Assembly (NCBI RefSeq): GCF_902459525.1
Contig: NZ_LR699166.1
Span: 3,608,501-3,672,500 of the forward strand
Reading direction: 5' to 3'
Source: Sideroxydans sp. CL21
GTDB lineage: Bacteria; Pseudomonadota; Gammaproteobacteria; Burkholderiales; Gallionellaceae
Length of the DNA stretch: 64,000 bases
How positions within the stretch are numbered: position 1 is the first letter of the stretch; every line of letters begins with the position of its first letter. Under the pieces are notes generated by a model that had not been told where the DNA came from, ran no database searches, and was given only the letters and a program-made list of their open reading frames with translations. A program made the translations under genes and the position numbers. Of this stretch, positions 51,452 through 59,533 are shown one piece after another.

Positions 51452-51591
51452 ACAGAACCTTGACTGTACGGGCATGCCGAGTCGGCATTATCACTGTCGA
51501 TGAATTGATTTGAAATGGAAATGAAACGAATATATCAAAAGCTGGTATATGACTCTAAGCATGTTCGATTTGGTGAATCGGCAGGTACGTT

Positions 51592-51795
51592 ATGCTGAAT
51601 GTGTCATCTAAAACCGTCATGGTGTCTCACACATGTCCAGTTTGCGGGAAAGGACATGAAGTTCATCCCATCCTGGATCGTTTGGCCTGTGGCCGCCATT
51701 TGACCTGCTCTCCCAGTTGCAAGGTACGCTATCCATCGCTTGTGCGAAGCCGGATACTGTCCGAAATGACGAATGAAGCTCAGACTGACTGCTAG
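51592..51795 (+). CDS. Small zinc-ribbon-like protein
   Basis: 67 aa with HTCPVCGKGHEVHPILDR and CGRHLTCSPSCKVRYPSLVR: a CxxC pair and a later C-x6-C-x3-C group that could hold zinc. No membrane segment. Function unknown. It overlaps the end of the convergent GNAT-like gene by 4 nt. Confidence 0.55.
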   Translation: MLNVSSKTVMVSHTCPVCGKGHEVHPILDRLACGRHLTCSPSCKVRYPSLVRSRILSEMTNEAQTDC

Positions 51796-52118
51796 TTCAA
51801 TTGCTGAATTGGAGCGATCCTTAATTGTTGCGCATAATCATTCAATACTTCTTTCAATGCCGTTTCGATTTGCGCCCGTTGTTCAAGCGGCAGTGCCACA
51901 ATGCGATCTATATGGCCGTTAGGAGTAAGACGAGCACAGCCGAGGGCCCTGCCATTTTTGCTTAACGCAAGAGCATGTCTATATTGATTGTCCAGGTTGT
52001 CAGTAAGCGTATCGCCTTTGCCCATGAGTCCCATCTCACTAGCGGCCACTCGAATTTCTTGCAATAAAGGAGCTCCTGCTTTCCAAGGGATGCAATGTAC
52101 AGTGAACGCGTTTTGCAT
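51792..52118 (-). CDS. Short GNAT-like protein
   Basis: 108 aa from ATG 52118 (GGAG upstream). It opens MQNAFTVHCIPWKAGAPLLQ, then NQYRHALALSKNGRALGCAR with LTPNGHIDRIVALPLEQRAQ, which resembles the first half of a GNAT acetyltransferase. The acetyl-CoA loop QxxGxG and the last strands are missing. It may be a degenerate or minimal family member. Neighbour of the PII-like copy 2 group on the same strand. Confidence 0.55.
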   Translation of the reverse strand: MQNAFTVHCIPWKAGAPLLQEIRVAASEMGLMGKGDTLTDNLDNQYRHALALSKNGRALGCARLTPNGHIDRIVALPLEQRAQIETALKEVLNDYAQQLRIAPIQQLN

Positions 52119-52257
52119 GATGATCTCCAATTTCTGATTAAGTTAACTCAGGCGAATATACAAATAATCGTACTACTCCAGCCGTAGCAATCAGTAAACA
52201 GTATGGATAGCCTTGTGGCGTATTGATTGACACATCCGATCTAATTCGCGATTTGAA

Positions 52258-52443
52258 TTAGCGATTGTGCGCGTCATCGGTTGAAACCAACAGTCCATAC
52301 ATGCCGACATTATGGCTTCCTTGATATTGGCGATCGATGACAACTACTTTGCTGGATTTATTTTGCTTAGCAAAAAGCCTGCCGAAGGTTGGACGGCCTA
52401 TTTCATTAACAATGGCTGTTACTTTAGTGAAATTGAAATTCAC
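52258..52443 (-). CDS. Small protein coupled to PII-like copy 2
   Basis: 61 aa from GTG 52443 with a strong GGAGG ribosome site 7 nt upstream: MNFNFTKVTAIVNEIGRPTF, GRLFAKQNKSSKVVVIDRQY. It is basic and soluble, with no family recognised. It lies 49 nt after the PII-like gene and is probably on its transcript, paralleling the small membrane gene that follows PII-like copy 1, though the two small proteins are not alike. Confidence 0.55.
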   Translation of the reverse strand: MNFNFTKVTAIVNEIGRPTFGRLFAKQNKSSKVVVIDRQYQGSHNVGMYGLLVSTDDAHNR

Positions 52444-52492
52444 GATTACACCTCCAAAATATATCCATCACAAAGCACAAACAAGCGATACG

Positions 52493-52795
52493 TTATGCTG
52501 CCAACTCGCTGAAGCTGAACAAGGCATGTTTTGCATTGATCGAGCTTATTTTTTCGATCTTACCGAAATGTGCAGTCGTAAGGATTGTGGAAACAACTTC
52601 ATCAAAATGACTATCGACAACCATCACGTCAAGCTTAACAAGTTCGTCTTCTGGTGAGACATGCTGGATTGGAACCAAGGCATATTCTCGATGAGACATG
52701 GTGTGAACAACAATATGGTTCGCGCCCGCAATGCATGCGGCTTTACGAACTGGCAGAACTTCCGATGTTTTCAATATAAGGGTGATGCGCTTCAT
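52493..52795 (-). CDS. PII-like signalling protein (copy 2)
   Basis: 100 aa from ATG 52795, with AAAGGAGGACCA upstream. MKRITLILKTSEVLPVRKAA then CIAGANHIVVHTMSHREYAL and VKLDVMVVDSHFDEVVSTIL parallel copy 1 at 44913 over the full length (KRIT-L--SE---VRKA-C-AG--H-V). A short T-loop and no GKGxG motif again. Controlled by a kdp-box-like promoter. The pair suggests heteromeric or condition-specific PII-like sensors for the Kdp system. Confidence 0.7.
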   Translation of the reverse strand: MKRITLILKTSEVLPVRKAACIAGANHIVVHTMSHREYALVPIQHVSPEDELVKLDVMVVDSHFDEVVSTILTTAHFGKIEKISSINAKHALFSFSELAA

Positions 52796-52874
52796 TGGTC
52801 CTCCTTTACGAATTATTTTTCCAAACAATTTAACTGATTCGTATCTTAGAAAAAGTCTGATAAAGACTTTCTAA

Positions 52875-52907
52875 AATATGACCTTCAAAGTGTAAATAAT
52901 TCGTAAA
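52875..52907 (-). promoter_or_regulatory. KdpE-box-like promoter D (PII-like copy 2)
   Basis: Minus strand TTTACG (52907-52902), 5 nt, TTTACA (52896-52891), 10 nt, CATATT (52880-52875). The sequence after it, CATATTTTAGAAAGTCTTTA, aligns with TATGTTTTAGAAAATCTTTA of promoters A and B, so the core promoters share ancestry. Confidence 0.7.
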
Positions 52908-53187
52908 GAAAGGTGATTGTGTGTTTTTTTCCTAGTGGACTTAAACCGAAAGGTCAAAAGAATTTGGTGAACGACCATCACGTGGCATTCTTACTTAAAG
53001 TGGACATTCCGGCACTTTACACAAACAGTTTACCCAGTAAGTCTTCAGCGTCGGCATCGGCATTAGCCGAGTTCCGGGAGGTCATTGCAATCCAACTGAT
53101 GGTCTGTTCCTGGCATGAAACCGAACTAGAAGTTATCAAATTGCTTGCCGGAAAGCAGCCGGTCGTGAAGGACGGCTTATGGCTGCG
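52908..53187. other. Gap between promoter D and IS30 copy 2
   Basis: About 280 nt. An open frame from 52913 runs into the IS30 end and shows no family resemblance, so I do not call it. The right side contains CAGCCGGTCGTGAAGGACGG and GGCTGC, a palindrome-prone repeat into which IS30 inserted. Confidence 0.4.
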
Positions 53188-54409
53188 GATTCAACCGGTC
53201 GATGCAACACATTGGTTAAACCGTTCAGCCGGTGTTTCGAATTTTAACGTCTTTCGTGGACGTTCATTTAGTCTACGAGCCACCGCATTGAGTTGCGCCT
53301 GAGAGTGTGCCGACAAGTCTGTTCCTTTAGGGAAGTACTGTCTCAGTAATCCATTGGTATTCTCATTCGTTCCGCGTTGCCAAGGATTCTGAGGATCACA
53401 GAAATAGACTTTGATGTCGGTTGCCAACGTGAATCGCTTGTGATCGGCTAACTCACTGCCTCGATCCCAGGTCAGCGATTTATAGAGTTCCTGCGGTAAC
53501 TTATGAGCATGTTTAATCAGCGCATTGATGACAGTCTCGGTATCCTTACTGGGGAGTTTAACTAGCATTACATATCGTGTCTGGCGTTCAACGAGGGTTG
53601 CAATCTGACTGTTATCGCTGCCGCATAGCAGATCCCCTTCCCAGTGACCTGGTACTGCGCGGTCTTCTGCCGTGGCAGGACGTTCACTAATCGATACGGC
53701 ATCTGTGATCCTGCCGTGATCGCCCGTCTTCAAAGTATGATGACGTGAACGACGCATGACTCGCGTACGCCGCAAATGATCCAGAAGCTCCTTCTTCAAT
53801 GCGCCTCTAGCCTGGATATAGAGACTGCGATAGATGGTCTCGTGTGACACTTGGTAACTTTCATCGCTTGGGTAAGTCTGCTTCAGCCATCCGGCAATCT
53901 GTTCCGGTGACCACTGCCATTTGAGCTTATCGGCTACGATGTGTGCCAATGCTCGGTTCTCGACTAGTTTACAAGGTTTGGGACGATGCGCCCGATCCCA
54001 CGCCGCCTGTTCAGCCTGACTCGCACGATAGTCCTCTTGGCCTCCATTGCGCTTGAGTTCGCGACTGATGGTCGATGGCGCCCGCCCGAGGGATGCTGCA
54101 ATCGAGCGAGCTGATTGACCTGCAGTTACCGCACGAGATATCTCTTCACGCTCAGCTAGAGTCAGTGACAATTGAGAACGTTTCCGTTGTACGGGTCGTA
54201 TTCCTCCTGTCTCTGCCAAAATACGTTGTATTGAAGGATGATGTCTATCGAACAACTGGGCAATTTGATGAAGCGTGTCGCCTTTCTTCCAGCGTTCCCA
54301 CATCAATGCTTTTTGACTTTCAGTATAATAAATCCGAGTTCTCCGCTTCATATTCAACACTCCTTCTGCTTACGCAGATTTTAGAGTGTTGCGTCGACCG
54401 GTTGAAATC
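53188..54409 (-). mobile_element. IS30-family element, copy 2
   Basis: 1222 bp, same terminal repeats and same encoded protein as copy 1. The flanks GGCTGC on the left and GCAGCC on the right are inverted copies of each other, so the insertion lies at the centre of a palindrome, the known preference of IS30. Confidence 0.93.
53191..54360 (-). CDS. IS30-family transposase (copy 2)
   Basis: 389 aa, residue for residue the same as the transposase at 29574, including both helix-turn-helix segments and the DDE residues in GHWEGDLLCG, LTWDRGSELADH and QRGTNENTNG. Intact and presumably active. The identity of two copies 23.6 kb apart makes them a substrate for homologous recombination. Both lie in the same orientation. 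Confidence 0.96.
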   Translation of the reverse strand: MLNMKRRTRIYYTESQKALMWERWKKGDTLHQIAQLFDRHHPSIQRILAETGGIRPVQRKRSQLSLTLAEREEISRAVTAGQSARSIAASLGRAPSTISRELKRNGGQEDYRASQAEQAAWDRAHRPKPCKLVENRALAHIVADKLKWQWSPEQIAGWLKQTYPSDESYQVSHETIYRSLYIQARGALKKELLDHLRRTRVMRRSRHHTLKTGDHGRITDAVSISERPATAEDRAVPGHWEGDLLCGSDNSQIATLVERQTRYVMLVKLPSKDTETVINALIKHAHKLPQELYKSLTWDRGSELADHKRFTLATDIKVYFCDPQNPWQRGTNENTNGLLRQYFPKGTDLSAHSQAQLNAVARRLNERPRKTLKFETPAERFNQCVASTG

Positions 54410-54482
54410 GCAGCCGGTTTCTGTCCCATGTTGATCGTCATACCCAACGGTCGCTCCCCCTTGAAAGCGGACACTTTTGTTT

Positions 54483-55028
54483 CTATCTATTTATAGGCTT
54501 TGGAGTCACATGCCAAGCAAAGCAACTTGCCAGTTTATTTGGAATGCCTGGAACGTTCTTTAGCGTCCACTCTTTTATAGCACTCTCTTCATAGATTGTG
54601 GCGGCACCACTCCACGCAGCAACTGGCTTAGAAGTCATCGGATCATCTGAATAGAATAGATAGGGCTCATCTGAAACATAGTTTTCAATGTAGATAATTT
54701 GCCACTTTTCGTACCTGAATAATTTTAGAACATCAACTTTATGCACTTTTTCTTCGCTGGCAATAATCGGGGCAAGCTTGACCTTTTGTTCTTCTGTTAA
54801 GTTGCGATCTACACCACCACATGGATTATTCGATGCCTCTATAATGCCTGATGCGGAAGAAGTTGATTCATTTGCCGCAATCCGATCTTTTGATGATAAA
54901 ACTGGCTCAATTGTGAAAGGCAATGTGCCGGACCAAAGCGCCGCAAAGAACCATACCAAACCAAGAAGTAACGCCAATCCAAGCATGTCAGCCAGTCGAG
55001 GCGTTATCCATTTAGATATTTTTGCCAT
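54483..55028 (-). CDS. Membrane-anchored hypothetical protein
   Basis: 181 aa. One N-terminal transmembrane segment (MLGLALLLGLVWFFAALWSG, about 14-33) and a periplasmic domain with NPCGGVDRNLTEEQKVKLAP, YEKWQIIYIENYVSDEPYLF and a second Cys near the end (LASCFAWHV) that could form a disulfide with the first. No family recognised. It stands alone next to IS30 copy 2. Confidence 0.65.
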   Translation of the reverse strand: MAKISKWITPRLADMLGLALLLGLVWFFAALWSGTLPFTIEPVLSSKDRIAANESTSSASGIIEASNNPCGGVDRNLTEEQKVKLAPIIASEEKVHKVDVLKLFRYEKWQIIYIENYVSDEPYLFYSDDPMTSKPVAAWSGAATIYEESAIKEWTLKNVPGIPNKLASCFAWHVTPKPINR

Positions 55029-55283
55029 AGTTCTTCAAAGATTCACGACAGTCCGTTGTTGGCCGGTTTACGACCTTCAATCATCTTACCTGTGAAACGT
55101 CCGCTTCCAGCTTGCACAGCTGCCGTTCGATTTTCATTTCTTCATTTGTCTCACGTTAACCCGAAGGGGGTTGACGAAATATTCAGGCAGTGTGTCTGCT
55201 TAGCATCGCTTAGTTGTTTCCAAGTTCGGGCTGATCGTTGCCGGTCATTCAGAGAAGTGAACGCGATTGGCCCATGTATTCCG

Positions 55284-57686
55284 TTATTGATAAGCGCCTA
55301 CCGTTACAATGGCGGCAGGATTGGACGGCACCGAAACTGTGGGAATCGTCATTGGCGATAACATGCCGCCGACACCCATGGTGTATTGCGAGATGTTTTT
55401 GCCGTAATAGTTAACCACGTAGACGTTCGCTCCAGCGGGGTCAATCGCAATATCCCAGCTCCCCACCCCACCCGTCAAAACTGTGGCTGTGGCCATTGGA
55501 GTTAATCCACCATTTGCGCCAATGGTGTATTGTGAAATATTGGTGCTGGCATTATTCGTGACATATGCGTATTTACCGGAAGGGTCCACAGCCATAGACC
55601 ACGGTTGATTGCCCGTTGCAACTGTCGGTGTAGCCATCGGTGTCAATGTACCGTTCGCACCGACGGTATATTGCGAGACTGAATTGCCGCCAGTACCATT
55701 AAAATTATTCACCACGTAGGCATATTGCCCAGAAGGGTCGACGGCAACGAAAGATGGGTCTGTCCCGGCGGACACTGTGGGCGTGGCCATTGCCGTTAAT
55801 GCGCCATTCGTGCCTATAGTGAACTGCGCAACATTGTTGTAGTTGGCTACATATGCGTACTGCCCTGTTGGATCAATGATAATGGAAAGAGGAATTGTTC
55901 CACCTGCAGCAACTGCGGCGGTAGCCATCGGTGTCAGCGCACCACTTGCCCCGATGGTGTACTGCGAAATGTTTGCGCTGGTCCGGTTCGTCACATAGGC
56001 ATACCTACCAGACGGCTCGATCGTGATGGACGAGGGTTGCGTTCCTGCAGCGACCGCAGGGACGGACATCGGCGTTAGCATCCCGTTCGCACCGATGGTG
56101 TACTGATACACAGTATTGGTTGTAGCATCGGGTACGTAGACATAGCGACCGGTTGGATCAGCCGAAATTGATATTGGATTCCCGCCTCCCGCGACGGATG
56201 GGGTAGTCATCGCAGCCAATTCCCCGTTTGTACCTATGTTGTATTGCAGGATTTGCACGGCGCCCACATAAGCGAATTTCGGCACCGCCTGCACCGGCGC
56301 TACTCCGGATGTGATGACGATGGAATTGGGGCCAGGCGTGGCTAGCGTGGCTGGCGCCAGAGGCGTCAACGCACCACCCGCGCCAATAGAGTATTGGGAA
56401 ACGCTGTTGCCGCCAGCGCCAGTGAAATTGTTCGTCGCATAGGCATATTTGCCCGATGGGTCGACGGTTACGCAGGTTGGGGCTATACCTGCTGCAACCG
56501 TCGCCGTAGCCATCGGCGTCAACGCGCCGCCCGCACCGATGGTGTATTGGGATACATTGTTACCGGCGTTGTTTGCGACATAGACGTACTTGCCAGAAGG
56601 ATCAACGGTGACAAAGTAAGGATTAGCAGCGGATGCGACTGTAGCGAAGGCCATGGGCGTGAGCGCGCCGTTTGCGCCGATCGTATATTGTGAGATATTG
56701 GCGCTGCCGGAATTCGCCGCATAGGCATACCGGCCGGAAGGGTCGACTGTCACGGAATTTGGGGAACCGCCCGCCGCAACCGTTGCCGGGGTCATCGGCA
56801 TCAACGCCCCGTTCGCGCCTATGATGTATTGGGAGATACTATTGCCGGCCGTGCCGGAATAGCTGTTTACCACGTAGGCATATTTGCCGGAAGGATCGAC
56901 GCTGACGTTTCTCGGGTATGAGCCCGACGCGACGGTGGCCGGTGTCATCGGCGTGAGCGTGCCATTGGCGGCTATGGTGAATTGCGAGACGTAGTTGCCC
57001 AGGAAATCTGCCACAAAGGCGTACCTGCCGGAGGGATCGATGGTGACGTTTTGCGGCATCGACCCTGTGGCAACGCTTGCTGGAATCATGGGGGTGAGTA
57101 CGCCATCGGCGCCGATGGTGAATTGCGCCACGCCGCTACCATCTGCCACATAGGCGTACCTGCTCGAAGGGTCAACCGTGACAGACGTTGGGCTTGAACC
57201 CAGCGCAACCTTGCCGATGAACTTGAGTCGTCCGGTTGTAATATCCACCACGTAAGTCGATACACTACTGCTGGTGGTGTTGGCGACGAAGGCGTAGCGC
57301 GGAATGGTGTTCTTGGCGCAATTCACCGCTACGCTGCTCACGTTGGCCGACACCGTGCCGCTGCCCCCCGTTACGGAGCAGGTCTGCCCAATGGGTTGAG
57401 CCCACACGGTGACGTTGTACGTGCCGCCGTTGGTAATTTTGGTGGCGAAGGTGAAGATGCCATTGGCAGCAAGAGTCAGGCTGTCGCCACCGTTATCCTG
57501 CAACACAAGGCCGGTTCCGGTCAGACCGCTGACCGTACCGCCGATCGTATAGGTTGCAGTGCCGCCCCCTGAAGGGCTTCCGCTGGTTGCGCCATCTGTG
57601 ACAGCGCCTCCGCCACAGCCAGCGATCATCGCAACGAACACAAACAATATTACTCTTGCAGACAGCGACCAAAGACCCAGATTCAT
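55284..57686 (-). CDS. Secreted YVTN-type beta-propeller lipoprotein (about 14 blades)
   Basis: 800 aa. A lipobox signal (FVAMIAGCGGG), a Gly/Ser linker, one small beta-sandwich (about 45-125: GTVSGLTGTGLVLQDNGGDS, typical of proteins with this front end), then about 14 repeats of roughly 45 residues with VDPSGKYAYVTNN, ISQYTIGANGALTPM and VAAGxxP. Fourteen repeats would fold as two seven-bladed propellers. Such YVTN/lactonase-like proteins are surface or periplasmic binding scaffolds, and enzymatic residues are not evident. The repetitive DNA could recombine. Confidence 0.82.
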   Translation of the reverse strand: MNLGLWSLSARVILFVFVAMIAGCGGGAVTDGATSGSPSGGGTATYTIGGTVSGLTGTGLVLQDNGGDSLTLAANGIFTFATKITNGGTYNVTVWAQPIGQTCSVTGGSGTVSANVSSVAVNCAKNTIPRYAFVANTTSSSVSTYVVDITTGRLKFIGKVALGSSPTSVTVDPSSRYAYVADGSGVAQFTIGADGVLTPMIPASVATGSMPQNVTIDPSGRYAFVADFLGNYVSQFTIAANGTLTPMTPATVASGSYPRNVSVDPSGKYAYVVNSYSGTAGNSISQYIIGANGALMPMTPATVAAGGSPNSVTVDPSGRYAYAANSGSANISQYTIGANGALTPMAFATVASAANPYFVTVDPSGKYVYVANNAGNNVSQYTIGAGGALTPMATATVAAGIAPTCVTVDPSGKYAYATNNFTGAGGNSVSQYSIGAGGALTPLAPATLATPGPNSIVITSGVAPVQAVPKFAYVGAVQILQYNIGTNGELAAMTTPSVAGGGNPISISADPTGRYVYVPDATTNTVYQYTIGANGMLTPMSVPAVAAGTQPSSITIEPSGRYAYVTNRTSANISQYTIGASGALTPMATAAVAAGGTIPLSIIIDPTGQYAYVANYNNVAQFTIGTNGALTAMATPTVSAGTDPSFVAVDPSGQYAYVVNNFNGTGGNSVSQYTVGANGTLTPMATPTVATGNQPWSMAVDPSGKYAYVTNNASTNISQYTIGANGGLTPMATATVLTGGVGSWDIAIDPAGANVYVVNYYGKNISQYTMGVGGMLSPMTIPTVSVPSNPAAIVTVGAYQ

Positions 57687-57924
57687 AGACTACATCTCCG
57701 TTTGTGCTTATTGTTCATTTATCCGTTCCGGCAGCTGGGCAAATATCATCAGAGCCAGCCATCCCAGAACGATCCGCTTGATATGTTTCATGTTGCCATT
57801 TTTCATTGCTGAAACTAATTATTGGAGGACACTTGCGGCCGGCGGCTCTTGGCCGAGAGGCGACCATTGTCAATCAATGTAATCATGTCCGCTCACTTGC
57901 GGTCATTCAACCGCCCAGCTAGCT
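57687..57924. other. Gap with dispersed repeat fragment
   Basis: About 240 nt holding TTGGAGGACACTTGCGGCCG and CATGTCCGCTCACTTGCGGT, variants of short sequences seen in several gaps of this end of the window. No gene. Confidence 0.4.
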
Positions 57925-59103
57925 TTAAAATGTAACCGACCAAGGTGCGTATAACTGAGTTGCGGTAAACGGACTGCTTGGTAGGGGTGTAAGCGCACCA
58001 GTAGTTATATTGATGCTGTAACTCGAGATGCTGTTACCGTTCGCATTGGAGACATAAGCGTAACTGCCACTGGGATCAATACTTGCTGAAGTAGGATACG
58101 TACCAGTAGCAAAAGGACTGCCGGGTATTTGGGACATCACTCCTGTTAGAGAGTTTATTGTATAGACGGAAACTGTATTAGACAGCGCATTTGGAACATA
58201 AGCGAACTTGCCAGTCGGGTCGATTGTGACGGACGTCGCGTAACTACCTGCGGCAACGGGACTACCAACTATCTGCGTCAATACACCTGTGATGGCATTA
58301 ATGCTATACGCGTAGACGTTATTTACTGTCGCGCTGTTTCCGTCCGCAACGTACGCAATATTTCCAGACGCGTTAATCGTTATTCCTCCAGCACTTGCCG
58401 ATCCAGAACCATTTGCAAATGGACTCCCTGCTACAAGAGACAATGCACCAGTCGTTGAGTTAATGGAATATGCCGAGATGCCGTAGTTGATAATCACGAC
58501 ATAGAGAAATCTTCCATTTGGATCAACCGCGACATATGAAGGATATGTGGACGGTACTGAGGAAACGCTAAATGGACTCCCGGTTATCTGGGTTAGTGCG
58601 CCCGTCGATGTATCAATGGTATAAGCTGAAACATTGTGCGAATTATAGTTTGCTACATATAAATACTTTCCCGTCGGGTCAATCGCAATCGAATTGGGGG
58701 TCGAAGTCACAAAAGGACTTCCAGCTATTTGAGATAGCGCGCCAGTAGACGAATTGATAGCGTAAGCAGAGATGTTGTTGCTCGAATTACTGGGGACATA
58801 AGCGAATCTACACGTTGGGTCAATCACAACTGACACGGGATTTACGGCTGATGTATACGGACTAAATGTACCGCTTGTTGTTGTAGTCAAAGCACCGGTC
58901 GCGGAATTGAAGTTAAGAACCGAGATATTATTGGATCCGGAATTGCTAACATAAGCGAACTTTGATGTTGCACTGCAAGCGGATGGATTATTTGCAGAGG
59001 GAGTGCTGTTGCTAGATGCGCTCCCGGTTGAAGTCGCCCCCCCTCCACAAGCCGTCACAAAAACCGTAACCAGAACAACAGCGCAATATCTCAGCAAAAT
59101 CAT
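57925..59103 (-). CDS. Secreted YVTN-type beta-propeller lipoprotein (7 blades)
   Basis: 392 aa. Lipobox VTVFVTACGGG, Ser/Thr-rich linker, then seven repeats: KFAYVSNSGSNNISVL, IDPTCRFAYVPSNSSNNI, IDPTGKYLYVANYNSHNV, VDPNGRFLYVVIINYG, INASGNIAYVADG, IDPTGKFAYVPN and IDPSGSYAYVSN. This gives one seven-bladed propeller. Related to the 800-aa neighbour but with longer blades containing TGALTQITGSPF. Probably a surface-exposed binding protein. Each gene has its own leader, and they are not coupled. Confidence 0.82.
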   Translation of the reverse strand: MILLRYCAVVLVTVFVTACGGGATSTGSASSNSTPSANNPSACSATSKFAYVSNSGSNNISVLNFNSATGALTTTTSGTFSPYTSAVNPVSVVIDPTCRFAYVPSNSSNNISAYAINSSTGALSQIAGSPFVTSTPNSIAIDPTGKYLYVANYNSHNVSAYTIDTSTGALTQITGSPFSVSSVPSTYPSYVAVDPNGRFLYVVIINYGISAYSINSTTGALSLVAGSPFANGSGSASAGGITINASGNIAYVADGNSATVNNVYAYSINAITGVLTQIVGSPVAAGSYATSVTIDPTGKFAYVPNALSNTVSVYTINSLTGVMSQIPGSPFATGTYPTSASIDPSGSYAYVSNANGNSISSYSINITTGALTPLPSSPFTATQLYAPWSVTF

Positions 59104-59533
59104 TTAGTCTCCAAAAGTTATTCCATAAGCAGAGAGAGCATACAAATACACTATTAGAAGGAGCTCGGACACTACATGACTTCTTAGCGCAGAACAATAT
59201 GCCATTTGGCCTATTACTTTCGACGACTGACCGTTATCCAAAACAGATATCCTTGAATTGGGAGACTACCGCGAATAACCATTGCTGGTCGATTATTGCC
59301 AGGTGTTTGGTCATCGCAATTTCTCCGAAGTGAACTTTCGGATTTCAACTCAATTCTGTACATGGAATGATGCTAGTTTGGCGGATTGTGGGTACGTATT
59401 CGCACCGTTTGTTTCATGCCGCCCCTTTTTCAGTGCCGAAACTCTTAATTGGAGGGCTCCCTCGAATGACTGGTTCTGGCCGAAATTAGCCCCCTTCTTC
59501 ATGTTAACTGCGAATGACTGCTTCTCGCCTGCG
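59104..59533. other. Gap before IS30 copy 3
   Basis: About 430 nt without a credible gene. It contains GACTGACCGTTAT and TTCTGGCCGAAATTAG fragments of the dispersed intergenic repeat, and ends in GCCTGC beside IS30. Confidence 0.4.

Noticed and set aside
52913-53302. 129-codon plus-strand frame entering IS30 copy 2
   Set aside because: Its end lies within the IS30 terminal region and transposase antisense. The start part has no similarity or supporting site.
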